From positions 1-14,948 of the forward strand of contig URQW01000065.1 in assembly GCA_900550105.1 (NCBI GenBank): a stretch of 14,948 nucleotides of DNA. Reading direction: 5' to 3'. Origin of the DNA: an uncultured Pelosinus sp. Its GTDB lineage: Bacteria; Bacillota; Negativicutes; UMGS1260. How positions within the stretch are numbered: the first letter of the stretch is position 1; each line of letters begins with the position of its first letter. The notes under the pieces are model-generated. The model was given only the letters and a program-made list of their open reading frames with translations. It made no database searches and was not told where the DNA came from. Of this stretch, positions 1 through 6,554 are shown piece by piece. A program made the position numbers and the translations under genes.

Positions 1-737
1 CCGACAATAAGACGTTTCAAGTAAAGCTCCGGCGCAATACGCATATAAAGATCCACGTCAAGTGCATTATGGTGGGTAATAAACGGTTTTGCTGCTGCAC
101 CGCCGGGAATTCCATGCATCATGGGAGTTTCTACTTCCAGAAAGTCTTTTTCATCAAGCAATTGCCGTAATGTAGAAATAATCCGGCTGCGCTTAACAAA
201 AGTATCTTTAACTTCTGGATTCATAATTAAATCAAGATATCTTTGGCGATAGCGCATTTCTACGTCTTTTAAGCCATGGAATTTTTCCGGCAACGGACGC
301 AGTGCTTTGGCCAAAAAAGTAAACGTAGCTGCTTTTACGCTGATTTCGCCGCGTTGTGTGCGAAATACCGTGCCTTCTACGCCAATAATATCGCCGATAT
401 CTGCAAGGTGAAGCTCTTCATACTTTGCTTCTCCCATCGCATCTTGGCGAAAATAAATTTGAATTTTTCCACTCATATCCGTTACATGAGCAAAACTTGC
501 TTTGCCATGGCCTCTTACGGCAACAAGCCGACCACTGACTTTTACAGTCTGACCTTCTAAGCTGTCAAAATTGTCTAGAATCGCTTGCGCGTGATGCGTA
601 GCGTCATAATTTCGACCAAAGGGCTCAATCCCTTTGTCGGTAATGGCAGCTAACTTCTCCCGGCGAACTTTCATTAATTCATTTAGATCTTCCGTAGCGG
701 CAACCTGTTGATCACCGGCTGCTTTATTCTTACTCAT
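1..737 (-). CDS. lysS: Lysyl-tRNA synthetase, class II (N-terminal part, runs off window)
   Basis: Charges tRNA-Lys with lysine in the cytoplasm. The 245 codons present cover a lysine-rich leader segment, the OB-fold anticodon-binding domain (about residues 65-145, including VSGRLVAVRGHGKASF and DMSGKIQIYF) and the start of the class II catalytic domain. That part holds motif 1 (DFLEVETPMM, around 198-207) followed by IPGGAAAKPF and the conserved MRIAPELYLKRLIV. The ATG at 737 has an AGAGGAAAG ribosome site directly upstream. The gene continues past position 1, so the C-terminal catalytic core is not visible. It lies 32 bases behind greA with no terminator between them, so the two are probably co-transcribed from the greA promoter. 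The family assignment is secure. Confidence 0.97.
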   Translation of the reverse strand, partial: MSKNKAAGDQQVAATEDLNELMKVRREKLAAITDKGIEPFGRNYDATHHAQAILDNFDSLEGQTVKVSGRLVAVRGHGKASFAHVTDMSGKIQIYFRQDAMGEAKYEELHLADIGDIIGVEGTVFRTQRGEISVKAATFTFLAKALRPLPEKFHGLKDVEMRYRQRYLDLIMNPEVKDTFVKRSRIISTLRQLLDEKDFLEVETPMMHGIPGGAAAKPFITHHNALDVDLYMRIAPELYLKRLIV

Positions 738-769
738 CTTTCCTCTTGCCCCCGATAACAGCACACCAA

Positions 770-1249
770 TTAGCTGCGTTTAATAGTTAAAATTTCATAT
801 TTTAAAATGCCTGCTGGAACATTCACTTCGACCACTTCGCCAATCTTACACCCTAAAATAGCTTGCCCTACAGGTGATTCGTTGGAGATTTTGAGTTCAC
901 TGGGATCAGCTTCGGCAGAACCGACAATGGTATATTCCAGTTCATCATTAAATTCAAGATCTTTTAAAATGACAGTAGACCCAATAGAAACGGTGTCAAT
1001 ACCGACTGTACTCTGATCAATGAGTTTCGCATTGCGCAGGGATTTTTCTAATGTAAGGATTTCGCCTTCGATAAAGGCTTGCTCATTTTTGGCGTCTTCA
1101 TACTCGGAGTTTTCGCTAATATCGCCAAATTCGATTGCCTGTTTTATGCGCTCAGCTACTTCTAAGCGGCGCACTGATTTTAAATGTTCTAGTTTGTCTT
1201 CCAGCTTTTTTAAGCCTTCTCCGGTTAAAATTACCTCTTTTTCAGCCAT
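770..1249 (-). CDS. greA: Transcription elongation factor GreA
   Basis: Rescues backtracked RNA polymerase by stimulating transcript cleavage through the secondary channel. The protein is 159 aa, the usual length. The N-terminal antiparallel coiled coil spans about residues 8-75, with the acidic tip FGDISENSEYEDAKNEQ at 41-57; D43 and E46 match the residues known to place the catalytic metal. The C-terminal FKBP-like domain follows (about 80-158). The reading frame stays open about 40 codons further upstream, but the ATG at 1249 is preceded by AAAGGAG at a good distance and gives the canonical N-terminus MAEKEVILTGEGL, so the longer version is not used. It is the first gene of a probable greA-lysS operon with a long leader. 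Confidence 0.97.
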   Translation of the reverse strand: MAEKEVILTGEGLKKLEDKLEHLKSVRRLEVAERIKQAIEFGDISENSEYEDAKNEQAFIEGEILTLEKSLRNAKLIDQSTVGIDTVSIGSTVILKDLEFNDELEYTIVGSAEADPSELKISNESPVGQAILGCKIGEVVEVNVPAGILKYEILTIKRS

Positions 1250-1348
1250 ATGTCTGTCTCCTTTAACCCTAACTTCACTTCTTGCTGACACATTACCGAG
1301 ATTACTGCGTTCTGACTTTTTCCTAAAAATGGGCAGAATAATATAAAT

Positions 1349-1373
1349 AGTGCCAAGCCATAAACTTGACACT
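1349..1373 (-). promoter_or_regulatory. Hairpin in the greA leader
   Basis: In the greA transcript AGTGTCAAG and CTTGGCACT form a 9-bp stem (one G-U pair) around a 7-nt loop. An A/U-rich stretch with short broken U runs follows. It lies about 100 nt before the greA start. It could be a weak attenuator or a processing site. The U tract is too interrupted to call it a terminator with confidence. Confidence 0.45.
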
Positions 1374-1432
1374 TTCTACCTAAACTAAAGCGAATTTATC
1401 ACAACACATAATTCCCCTTAGTTTTATGCACT

Positions 1433-1461
1433 ATTATAGGCATAAAGCAGTGGTTTGTCAA
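1433..1461 (-). promoter_or_regulatory. Consensus sigma-A promoter of greA-lysS
   Basis: On the minus strand TTGACA (1461-1456) and TATAAT (1438-1433) are separated by 17 bases, a perfect match to the housekeeping consensus. The -35 box starts 7 bases after the stop codon of the upstream acyl-reductase-like gene. The predicted start near 1426 leaves a leader of about 175 nt before the greA ATG. Confidence 0.85.
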
Positions 1462-1467
1462 TCATTA

Positions 1468-2562
1468 CTAGCCTATCCCCTTTGCCAGATATCCGCCATC
1501 GCCCTGTACTTGTAGACGAATTTTTTCAATGTCTTGATCGGTCAAAGGTTTATCGAAGCTGCGCAGACCAGCCAACCGAAAGTGATGTTTTTTCGCCATA
1601 GCGCTAATCCATTCAATTTGTTTTACCGAAATATGACGCCCAAGCGTAAAGTTTTTTTGATACTTTTCTAAACAAAGCAAGATTGTTTCAGCCATACAAG
1701 CATAAGCAGTCCCTGGCGGAAAGCCGAAATCAATGCCAAAATCCACTTCCCCTGGAATTTTTACAATCCCCCCATCAATCACTAACACATCCTTACGAAC
1801 AGAAGCTACAGCTTTCGCTACATTGCGCGGTCTTGCTACATCGCAGACGACGGCCCCACTCTTTAAGTCAGTTGGTTCAATTAAGCTTTCCACAGAACTC
1901 GTTACGGCAATAATAATATCAGCTGCTTTTAAAGCAGCCTTAGTATTTGCCGTTACCTGCACAGCTAAACCTGTGCTTTTTAAGATCTGCCCAGAAAGTT
2001 TTTCCAAGCGGCTTTCATCACGAGCCACTAAGATAAGATCAGAAACTTCCCGTGACAGAAGTTGTGCACAAGCTGCGCCAATGGATCCAGTAGCTCCCAG
2101 GATAACGACTCTAGCTTCTTCTAAACAAATCCCCATCTTCTTCGCCGCTTCACGCGTTCCCGCTAAAGCCATCGCAACAGTATAGCTATTGCCAGTCGTA
2201 ACAGGTATCGTTAAATTTTTCGCTATCGTTATGCCTGCATCACCGACAATCGAAGTAAAGGCGCCGAGCCCCAACATCTCAGCCCCAAGTTTTTCTGCAA
2301 TCTTCCCTGCCCCAATAATCTTTTTCAATACGACTTCTTCCGGCAATTCCATCATTTGACGAGCGGTGAGCGGACAGCCGATAAACCAACCTTCTGCTTG
2401 ACCATAAGGAGATGATATCCCCTGTATTGATGAAACTTTCAACGGCGGAATATATTTGATCATGCCTTCAACCCAACGATCCGGCCACGTCTTTGTAAAC
2501 GAAAATTTGCGTGAAAAATCTTTTGCGGTGAGCGGGTGAACAATAAAAGCAAATTTCTCCAT
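1468..2562 (-). CDS. Long-chain acyl-ACP reductase-like NAD(P)-dependent oxidoreductase
   Basis: The 364-aa protein resembles cyanobacterial acyl-ACP reductase (AAR), which reduces fatty acyl thioesters to aldehydes via a cysteine thioester. Landmarks in the same order as in AAR are LGAFTSIV (99-106), TTGNSYT (122-128), the dinucleotide-binding GATGSIG (156-162), VIDGGIV (261-267), ACMAETILL (288-296) and NFTLGR (304-309). Cys289 falls where the Synechococcus elongatus nucleophile Cys294 lies. Relatives in Firmicutes often carry shikimate- or amino-acid-dehydrogenase names; nothing seen here supports those substrates. The ATG at 2562 is chosen over an in-frame start at 2607 because GGGAGGAATTGGG precedes it and the longer form would overlap the upstream gene. 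It lies 28 bases behind that gene, so they are probably co-transcribed. The C-terminus is about 25 residues longer than in AAR. The true substrate is unknown. Confidence 0.8.
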   Translation of the reverse strand: MEKFAFIVHPLTAKDFSRKFSFTKTWPDRWVEGMIKYIPPLKVSSIQGISSPYGQAEGWFIGCPLTARQMMELPEEVVLKKIIGAGKIAEKLGAEMLGLGAFTSIVGDAGITIAKNLTIPVTTGNSYTVAMALAGTREAAKKMGICLEEARVVILGATGSIGAACAQLLSREVSDLILVARDESRLEKLSGQILKSTGLAVQVTANTKAALKAADIIIAVTSSVESLIEPTDLKSGAVVCDVARPRNVAKAVASVRKDVLVIDGGIVKIPGEVDFGIDFGFPPGTAYACMAETILLCLEKYQKNFTLGRHISVKQIEWISAMAKKHHFRLAGLRSFDKPLTDQDIEKIRLQVQGDGGYLAKGIG

Positions 2563-2590
2563 CCCAATTCCTCCCTGCGACTTGCCTTCT

Positions 2591-3496
2591 TCAGGACAAA
2601 TGAACAATACGCGGCTGAATCTGAAGCCGTTCCATCAATTCTAGATATTCTAGTGGCGTAAGCGCTTTTGGCCAACGCCCACTATGAGCAACTAGCAGCG
2701 CTTCAAGAATATTGGTGCCAAAAGAACGCCCCCCCATGCTCGGAGTCGTTGTGACAACGGTAGCTGCCCCTCTTGCCGCAAGCAGAGCAAGATCATCCTG
2801 CGTTACTGTATTGGTCAAAATTAATTTCCCCGCAAGCTTTAGTGGCATATACCGTCTAATAAAGTGAAAATCACCGGCAATAATATCGGCTTCTTCAAAG
2901 AATCGGGAATATCGTGGCTTTGACTCGATCTGCGCTTTGCCCATAGGGTAGAACCAGCCAACAGGCAACTTCGTAATAATAGGCGCTAAAAAAAATGCCA
3001 GCCTTGCTAACGTTTTGAGGCTGCGAATCGGAACAGGCCAGCCCAGGCCAAATAATAGGTCGCCAAAAACCACTTGGCAGCCTGCCTGTACAAAAGCTTC
3101 CGCCAAGCCAAAGCGATCTACTGCGCAGACAAGCAGAACTTTTTTGCCTTGAAAGGAAAATCCCGTTTGCTCCAAATAAGTGAGTACTCTGCGTTCTAGC
3201 GTGTTTTTTATACCGCTGCCGTCCACAAGGGGCGATTTGACAGCTGCTTTCGCGATCTGCGCCGCTTCATAAAAGCGATACCGTCTGTTTCCGGCATAAA
3301 TATAAAGATCAGTCCCTCCTAGACCAAACGCGGCGACACGGCCATCCATAGCCTGAATCAGCTCAATCGCTCTTTTTTTATCGCCATCAACCCCGCGCCG
3401 CTCTACTGTATACTTTTTTCCTTCCAACCATTCCGTTGTGCAATGATTACGCTCTGAAGACCCTAGACTGACACTTAAAATATGGTTGTTTGTCAT
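2591..3496 (-). CDS. Conserved protein of unknown function, partner of the acyl-reductase-like gene
   Basis: About 301 aa. I recognise it as a conserved Firmicute family sometimes labelled quinate 5-dehydrogenase, a name for which I see no catalytic evidence. Visible features (numbered from the ATG at 3496) are an N-terminal SVSLGSSERNH, FGLGGTDLYIY, VDGSGIKNTLERR, and a Rossmann-like stretch GKKVLLVCAVDRFGLAEAF followed by the glycine-rich GDLLFGLGWPVPI. A hydrophobic helix (LARLAFFLAPII) and TPSMGGRSFGTNILEALLVA come near the end. The ATG at 3496 fits the family's usual start. An ATG at 3544 would add 16 residues, but its AGGAG abuts the codon. It sits just upstream of the acyl-reductase-like gene with a 28-base gap, suggesting a shared pathway. 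The function is not known. Confidence 0.7.
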   Translation of the reverse strand: MTNNHILSVSLGSSERNHCTTEWLEGKKYTVERRGVDGDKKRAIELIQAMDGRVAAFGLGGTDLYIYAGNRRYRFYEAAQIAKAAVKSPLVDGSGIKNTLERRVLTYLEQTGFSFQGKKVLLVCAVDRFGLAEAFVQAGCQVVFGDLLFGLGWPVPIRSLKTLARLAFFLAPIITKLPVGWFYPMGKAQIESKPRYSRFFEEADIIAGDFHFIRRYMPLKLAGKLILTNTVTQDDLALLAARGAATVVTTTPSMGGRSFGTNILEALLVAHSGRWPKALTPLEYLELMERLQIQPRIVHLS

Positions 3497-3582
3497 AATG
3501 CCTGTTTCATTCCCCTTTAAGTCAGCTCCGGTGAAAATTTCCATCTCCTGCTAGTATATGTTACCGCTTTCTCTCCCATACC

Positions 3583-3627
3583 AAAAAAGAAAGCAACTCG
3601 AAGCGAAATGCCTCGAGTTGCTTTCTT
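3583..3627 (-). terminator. Rho-independent terminator of dusB
   Basis: A 15-bp perfect stem (arms 3627-3613 and 3601-3587, AAGAAAGCAACTCGA and its complement) with an 11-nt loop runs into six T residues on the minus strand, starting 6 bases after the dusB stop. It separates dusB from the unknown gene/acyl-reductase cassette, so the cassette probably has its own promoter. A TATACT box near 3554-3559 is the only candidate I see, without a good -35. Confidence 0.92.
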
Positions 3628-3633
3628 AGCGCT

Positions 3634-4593
3634 TTAATAAGTTTCAATCTTTGCGGCTACAGCACGAAAATCAGCTTCACTTTCGGCCTGATTAAACAGG
3701 CGGCGAAGTTCTGCCGAGCCGGGAAGCCCCTTCGTATACCAAGCTGCATGCTTACGCATTTCCCGAATACCAATATGAGCGCCTTTATAATACATCATCA
3801 ATTCAAAGTGTTTTAATAGCATCGCTATCCGTTCCTGCCGCGACGGTTCTGCCATTTTTTGACCTGTTTTCATATAGGCGATCGTCTGCTGGAAAATCCA
3901 CGGGTTCCCTTGGGCGGCACGGCCAATCATAATTCCATCGCAACCCGTTTCTTGCATCATGCGGCAACCATCTTCAGGTGATCTAATATCGCCATTACCA
4001 ATAACCGGAATCGTCACAGCATCCTTCACGGCTTTAATAATGGACCAATCAGCCTCGCCAGCATAAAACTGTTCACGCGTACGGCCATGAACAGCAATAG
4101 CCGCCGCTCCGGCCTGCTGCGCCAACTGGGCAATTTCTACCGCATTCACTTCCGCATCGTTCCAGCCTTTACGAAATTTTACGGTGACAGGAATCTTCAC
4201 TGCAGCAACCACCGCCGCAATCACTTCATAGGCTAATGCTGGTTGACGCATCAAAGCAGAACCTTCACCATTTTTAACAATTTTCGGCGCGGGGCAGCCC
4301 ATATTAATATCAAGAATATCGGCACCAGCGGCTTCCACCATTTTAGCCGCCTGAGCCATTTCCGCTGGTTCGGCGCCAAAAATCTGAATGGAAATTGGCC
4401 GTTCGGCCGGTTCAATCCTAAGCATTTCGTGAGTATGTTTATTATTATAAATAAGACCTTTATCACTAACCATTTCAGCGACGACTAGAGGACAACCCAT
4501 TTCTTTCGCCAACAATCGAAATGGCAGATCACAAACACCAGCCATAGGCGCTAAAATCACAGGATAAGGTAAATTGATCGGCCCGATTTGCAT
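3634..4593 (-). CDS. dusB: tRNA-dihydrouridine synthase (DusB type)
   Basis: An FMN-dependent enzyme that reduces specific uridines of tRNA to dihydrouridine using NADPH. The 319-aa protein has the TIM-barrel start PVILAPMAGVCDLPFR (11-26), the RPISIQIFG strand, the active-site segment INMGCPAPKIVKNGEGSALM with the proton-donating Cys100, VTVKFRKGW, the VHGRTREQFY phosphate/FMN segment, IPVIGNGDI and GIMIGRAAQGNPW. Length and motifs are complete. The ATG at 4593 follows AAGGAGG at good spacing. It is probably a single-gene transcript, since it has its own promoter and terminator, although read-through from coaX is possible. The Dus subfamily is inferred from overall resemblance to Firmicute DusB proteins. 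Confidence 0.95.
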   Translation of the reverse strand: MQIGPINLPYPVILAPMAGVCDLPFRLLAKEMGCPLVVAEMVSDKGLIYNNKHTHEMLRIEPAERPISIQIFGAEPAEMAQAAKMVEAAGADILDINMGCPAPKIVKNGEGSALMRQPALAYEVIAAVVAAVKIPVTVKFRKGWNDAEVNAVEIAQLAQQAGAAAIAVHGRTREQFYAGEADWSIIKAVKDAVTIPVIGNGDIRSPEDGCRMMQETGCDGIMIGRAAQGNPWIFQQTIAYMKTGQKMAEPSRQERIAMLLKHFELMMYYKGAHIGIREMRKHAAWYTKGLPGSAELRRLFNQAESEADFRAVAAKIETY

Positions 4594-4634
4594 AAATCAG
4601 CCTCCTTGCCTTGTAACATAATAATACCTTTAGT

Positions 4635-4664
4635 AGTATAGCCGAAAGACTGGGAAAAGAGCAA
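4635..4664 (-). promoter_or_regulatory. Probable sigma-A promoter of dusB
   Basis: On the minus strand TTGCTC (4664-4659) and TATACT (4640-4635) are separated by 18 bases. The -35 box begins right at the end of the coaX terminator T run, so a new transcript starts where the previous one stops. Confidence 0.6.
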
Positions 4665-4665
4665 C

Positions 4666-4703
4666 AAAAAAAGAAACCGCCGTACCTTGACGACAGTTTC
4701 TTT
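4666..4703 (-). terminator. Rho-independent terminator of coaX
   Basis: A 14-bp stem with two G-U pairs (arms 4703-4690 and 4683-4670) and a 6-nt loop is followed by a run of seven T residues on the minus strand. It lies 17 bases beyond the coaX stop codon. Confidence 0.92.
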
Positions 4704-4719
4704 GATTTACCAATTCGCA

Positions 4720-5484
4720 TTAACAGTTTCTTTCGTAAATAATCCGCAAGCCTTCTAACGTTAAAAAAGGCTCTACTACATCGATCGCATCCGTTTCCTG
4801 AGCAATCAGATTGGCCAGACCGCCTGTAGCAACAACATAGGCTTTATGGCCCAGTTCTTCTCTCATCCGTTTTACCAGTTCATTGACTTGTCCGACAAAA
4901 CCATAGATAATACCTGATTGCATACTACTGACTGTACTGCGGCAAATTACATTTTTCGGTTTAATCAGTTCAATACGCGGCAGCTTGGCAGCACGTTGGA
5001 ACAAAGCCTCAGAAGAAATGCCAATACCAGGGGCAATCGCGCCGCCTAAATAATCACCGTTTTGCGCAATCGCACAGAAGGTAGTAGCCGTACCAAAATC
5101 AACAACAATTAAAGGACCGCCGTATTTTTCATGAGCGCCAACGGCATTGACAATCCGGTCAGCTCCCACATCGCGGGGGTTTTCATACCGTATAAAAATA
5201 CCTGTTTTAATTCCCGGCCCCACAACAATGGGTTCAACGCCAAAATACCGCTGGGACATGCGAGTAAGCGGTACCGTTAAGGGCGGTACAACGGAAGAAA
5301 TAATGACGGCATCAATATTTTTTACGTCAATTTTCCCATAGGCAAACAAATTACAAATCAGCATGCCATATTCATCAGCTGTTTTTTGTCTGTCTGTCGA
5401 AACCCGCCAGTTCACACGTAGTTCTTTCTTATCATAGACTCCGAGTACAATATTGGTATTCCCCACATCAAAAACCAAAAGCAT
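4720..5484 (-). CDS. coaX: Type III pantothenate kinase
   Basis: Phosphorylates pantothenate to 4'-phosphopantothenate, the first committed step from pantothenate to coenzyme A. The 254-aa protein shows the ASKHA-fold signatures of the type III family: the N-terminal phosphate-binding DVGNTN (6-11), NPRDVGADRIVNAVGA (102-117) and VVDFGTATTF (128-137) with catalytic Asp129, then GGAIAPGIGIS and VVATGGLA (217-224). The ATG at 5484 follows AGGAGGATTTTTC at good spacing, so a GTG six codons upstream is rejected. It starts 35 bases behind birA with no terminator between them, so it should share the birA promoter and its predicted biotin control. PanC, which makes its substrate, is encoded two genes upstream. 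Confidence 0.97.
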   Translation of the reverse strand: MLLVFDVGNTNIVLGVYDKKELRVNWRVSTDRQKTADEYGMLICNLFAYGKIDVKNIDAVIISSVVPPLTVPLTRMSQRYFGVEPIVVGPGIKTGIFIRYENPRDVGADRIVNAVGAHEKYGGPLIVVDFGTATTFCAIAQNGDYLGGAIAPGIGISSEALFQRAAKLPRIELIKPKNVICRSTVSSMQSGIIYGFVGQVNELVKRMREELGHKAYVVATGGLANLIAQETDAIDVVEPFLTLEGLRIIYERNC

Positions 5485-5519
5485 GAAAAATCCTCCTGCC
5501 ACTTAAATTGTGAATTTTC

Positions 5520-6497
5520 TTAGTACTTAGCACGAATTGACACATCACCAGCAAGAACTCGCTCAATGCCGCTTTCCCGTTCAATCAACAAAGCGCCGTC
5601 CGAATCAATATCAACGGCCTTGCCGGAAAAACGCTGATTAAAGCCAATCACATCAACAACTTTGCCTAAAGTAATCGATTTTTTTCGCCATTCATCAAGT
5701 AGTGGTGCAAAGCCTCGTTCATTAATCTGATCATAAGCTCTTTCAAGCTCTTCTAATACTTTACCAAGAAGCTGCTTGCGATCCACAGGGGATCCCTTCA
5801 GTTTAGCAAGGAAAGTCACTATGTCTTTGAGCTCGTCCGGAATTTCTGCTTCATTAAAATTCACATTAATCCCCATGCCGATCACAATATAATTAATCAT
5901 ATCAAGGTCAGCATTCATTTCCGTCAAGATTCCAACAAGTTTCTTACCTTCATAGAGCAAATCATTCGGCCATTTGATGCCACAGTGAATCTGGGTTTCG
6001 CGAAAGATGGCCCGTTCCAAGGCTACAGCTGCCATTAAATTGCATTTCGGCGCATCATAAGGACGAAATGTTGTCGGTCGTAATACAATGGAAAGCCAAA
6101 TTCCTTGATATTTCGGGGAATACCAGCCTCGAGCCAGGCGACCTTTGCCGGCACATTGACTTTCGGCAAGAACAATGGTTCCTTCCGGGGCGCCTTTTAA
6201 CGCAGCATCCCTGCCAATGGCATTCGTCGACTCCACTTCATCAAAGTAAAAAATTTTTTTACCGAGCCATTCTGTGGTCAAATGCGGAATGATTTCTTCT
6301 GGCCGCAACCGATCTGGTGCCAACAGCAATCGATAGCCGAGTCTTGTATGAGACTCAATTTCATAGCCAGCCTGTTTTAATGCCTGGATATGCTTCCAAA
6401 CTGCCGTTCGGGAAACAGAAAGCTGTCTAGAAATTTCTTCGCCTGATAAATAGTCGCTGCTATGAGCGCGAAGTAATTCCAATATGGAGTTACGCAC
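5520..6497 (-). CDS. birA: Bifunctional biotin-[acetyl-CoA-carboxylase] ligase and biotin repressor
   Basis: Activates biotin as biotinyl-5'-AMP and attaches it to carboxylase carrier domains; with the bound adenylate it also represses biotin genes. The 325-aa protein has an N-terminal winged helix (about 2-60, with LSGEEISRQLSVSRTAVWKH) and the ligase domain with STNAIGRD, the biotinyl-AMP loop SQCAGKGRLARGW (113-125), KWPNDLLYEGKKLVGIL (175-191) and a C-terminal SH3-like domain (about 275-325). In the nucleotide loop the usual GRGRRGR reads GKGRLAR, an acceptable variant. The start is the GTG at 6497, placed 7 bases after GGGAGG; a GTG at 6512 would lie before that site. The DNA-binding domain and a palindrome in its own promoter suggest autoregulation. 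Confidence 0.96.
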   Translation of the reverse strand: MRNSILELLRAHSSDYLSGEEISRQLSVSRTAVWKHIQALKQAGYEIESHTRLGYRLLLAPDRLRPEEIIPHLTTEWLGKKIFYFDEVESTNAIGRDAALKGAPEGTIVLAESQCAGKGRLARGWYSPKYQGIWLSIVLRPTTFRPYDAPKCNLMAAVALERAIFRETQIHCGIKWPNDLLYEGKKLVGILTEMNADLDMINYIVIGMGINVNFNEAEIPDELKDIVTFLAKLKGSPVDRKQLLGKVLEELERAYDQINERGFAPLLDEWRKKSITLGKVVDVIGFNQRFSGKAVDIDSDGALLIERESGIERVLAGDVSIRAKY

Positions 6498-6514
6498 AGA
6501 AATTCCTCCCACAA

Positions 6515-6546
6515 TTGTTAGCTTTATGATAACCGCTCGTTAACTA
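6515..6546 (-). promoter_or_regulatory. Candidate BirA (biotin repressor) operator
   Basis: On the minus strand TAGTTAACG and AGCTAACAA are separated by 14 bases. Relative to the known palindromic biotin operator (TTGTTAACC, spacer, GGTTAACAA) each half matches 7 of 9 positions, the right one 8 if pyrimidine is allowed at the ninth. It covers the -10 box and predicted start of the birA promoter, as a repressor site should. Confidence 0.55.
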
Positions 6547-6554
6547 TCTGTCAA
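6526..6554 (-). promoter_or_regulatory. Sigma-A promoter of birA-coaX
   Basis: TTGACA (6554-6549) and TATCAT (6531-6526) are 17 bases apart on the minus strand. The -35 box overlaps the TGA stop codon of panC (6553-6551). The leader would be only about 20 nt, carrying the GGGAGG ribosome site. Confidence 0.8.

Noticed and set aside
1250..1372. In-frame upstream extension of greA beginning at a GTG near 1372
   Set aside because: It lies in the transcript leader, lacks a ribosome site and adds 41 residues absent from the GreA family; the ATG at 1249 has a good AAAGGAG.
4594..4720. Small reading frame across the coaX-dusB gap on the minus strand
   Set aside because: It covers the coaX terminator and the dusB promoter and has no ribosome site; these signals explain the stretch fully.
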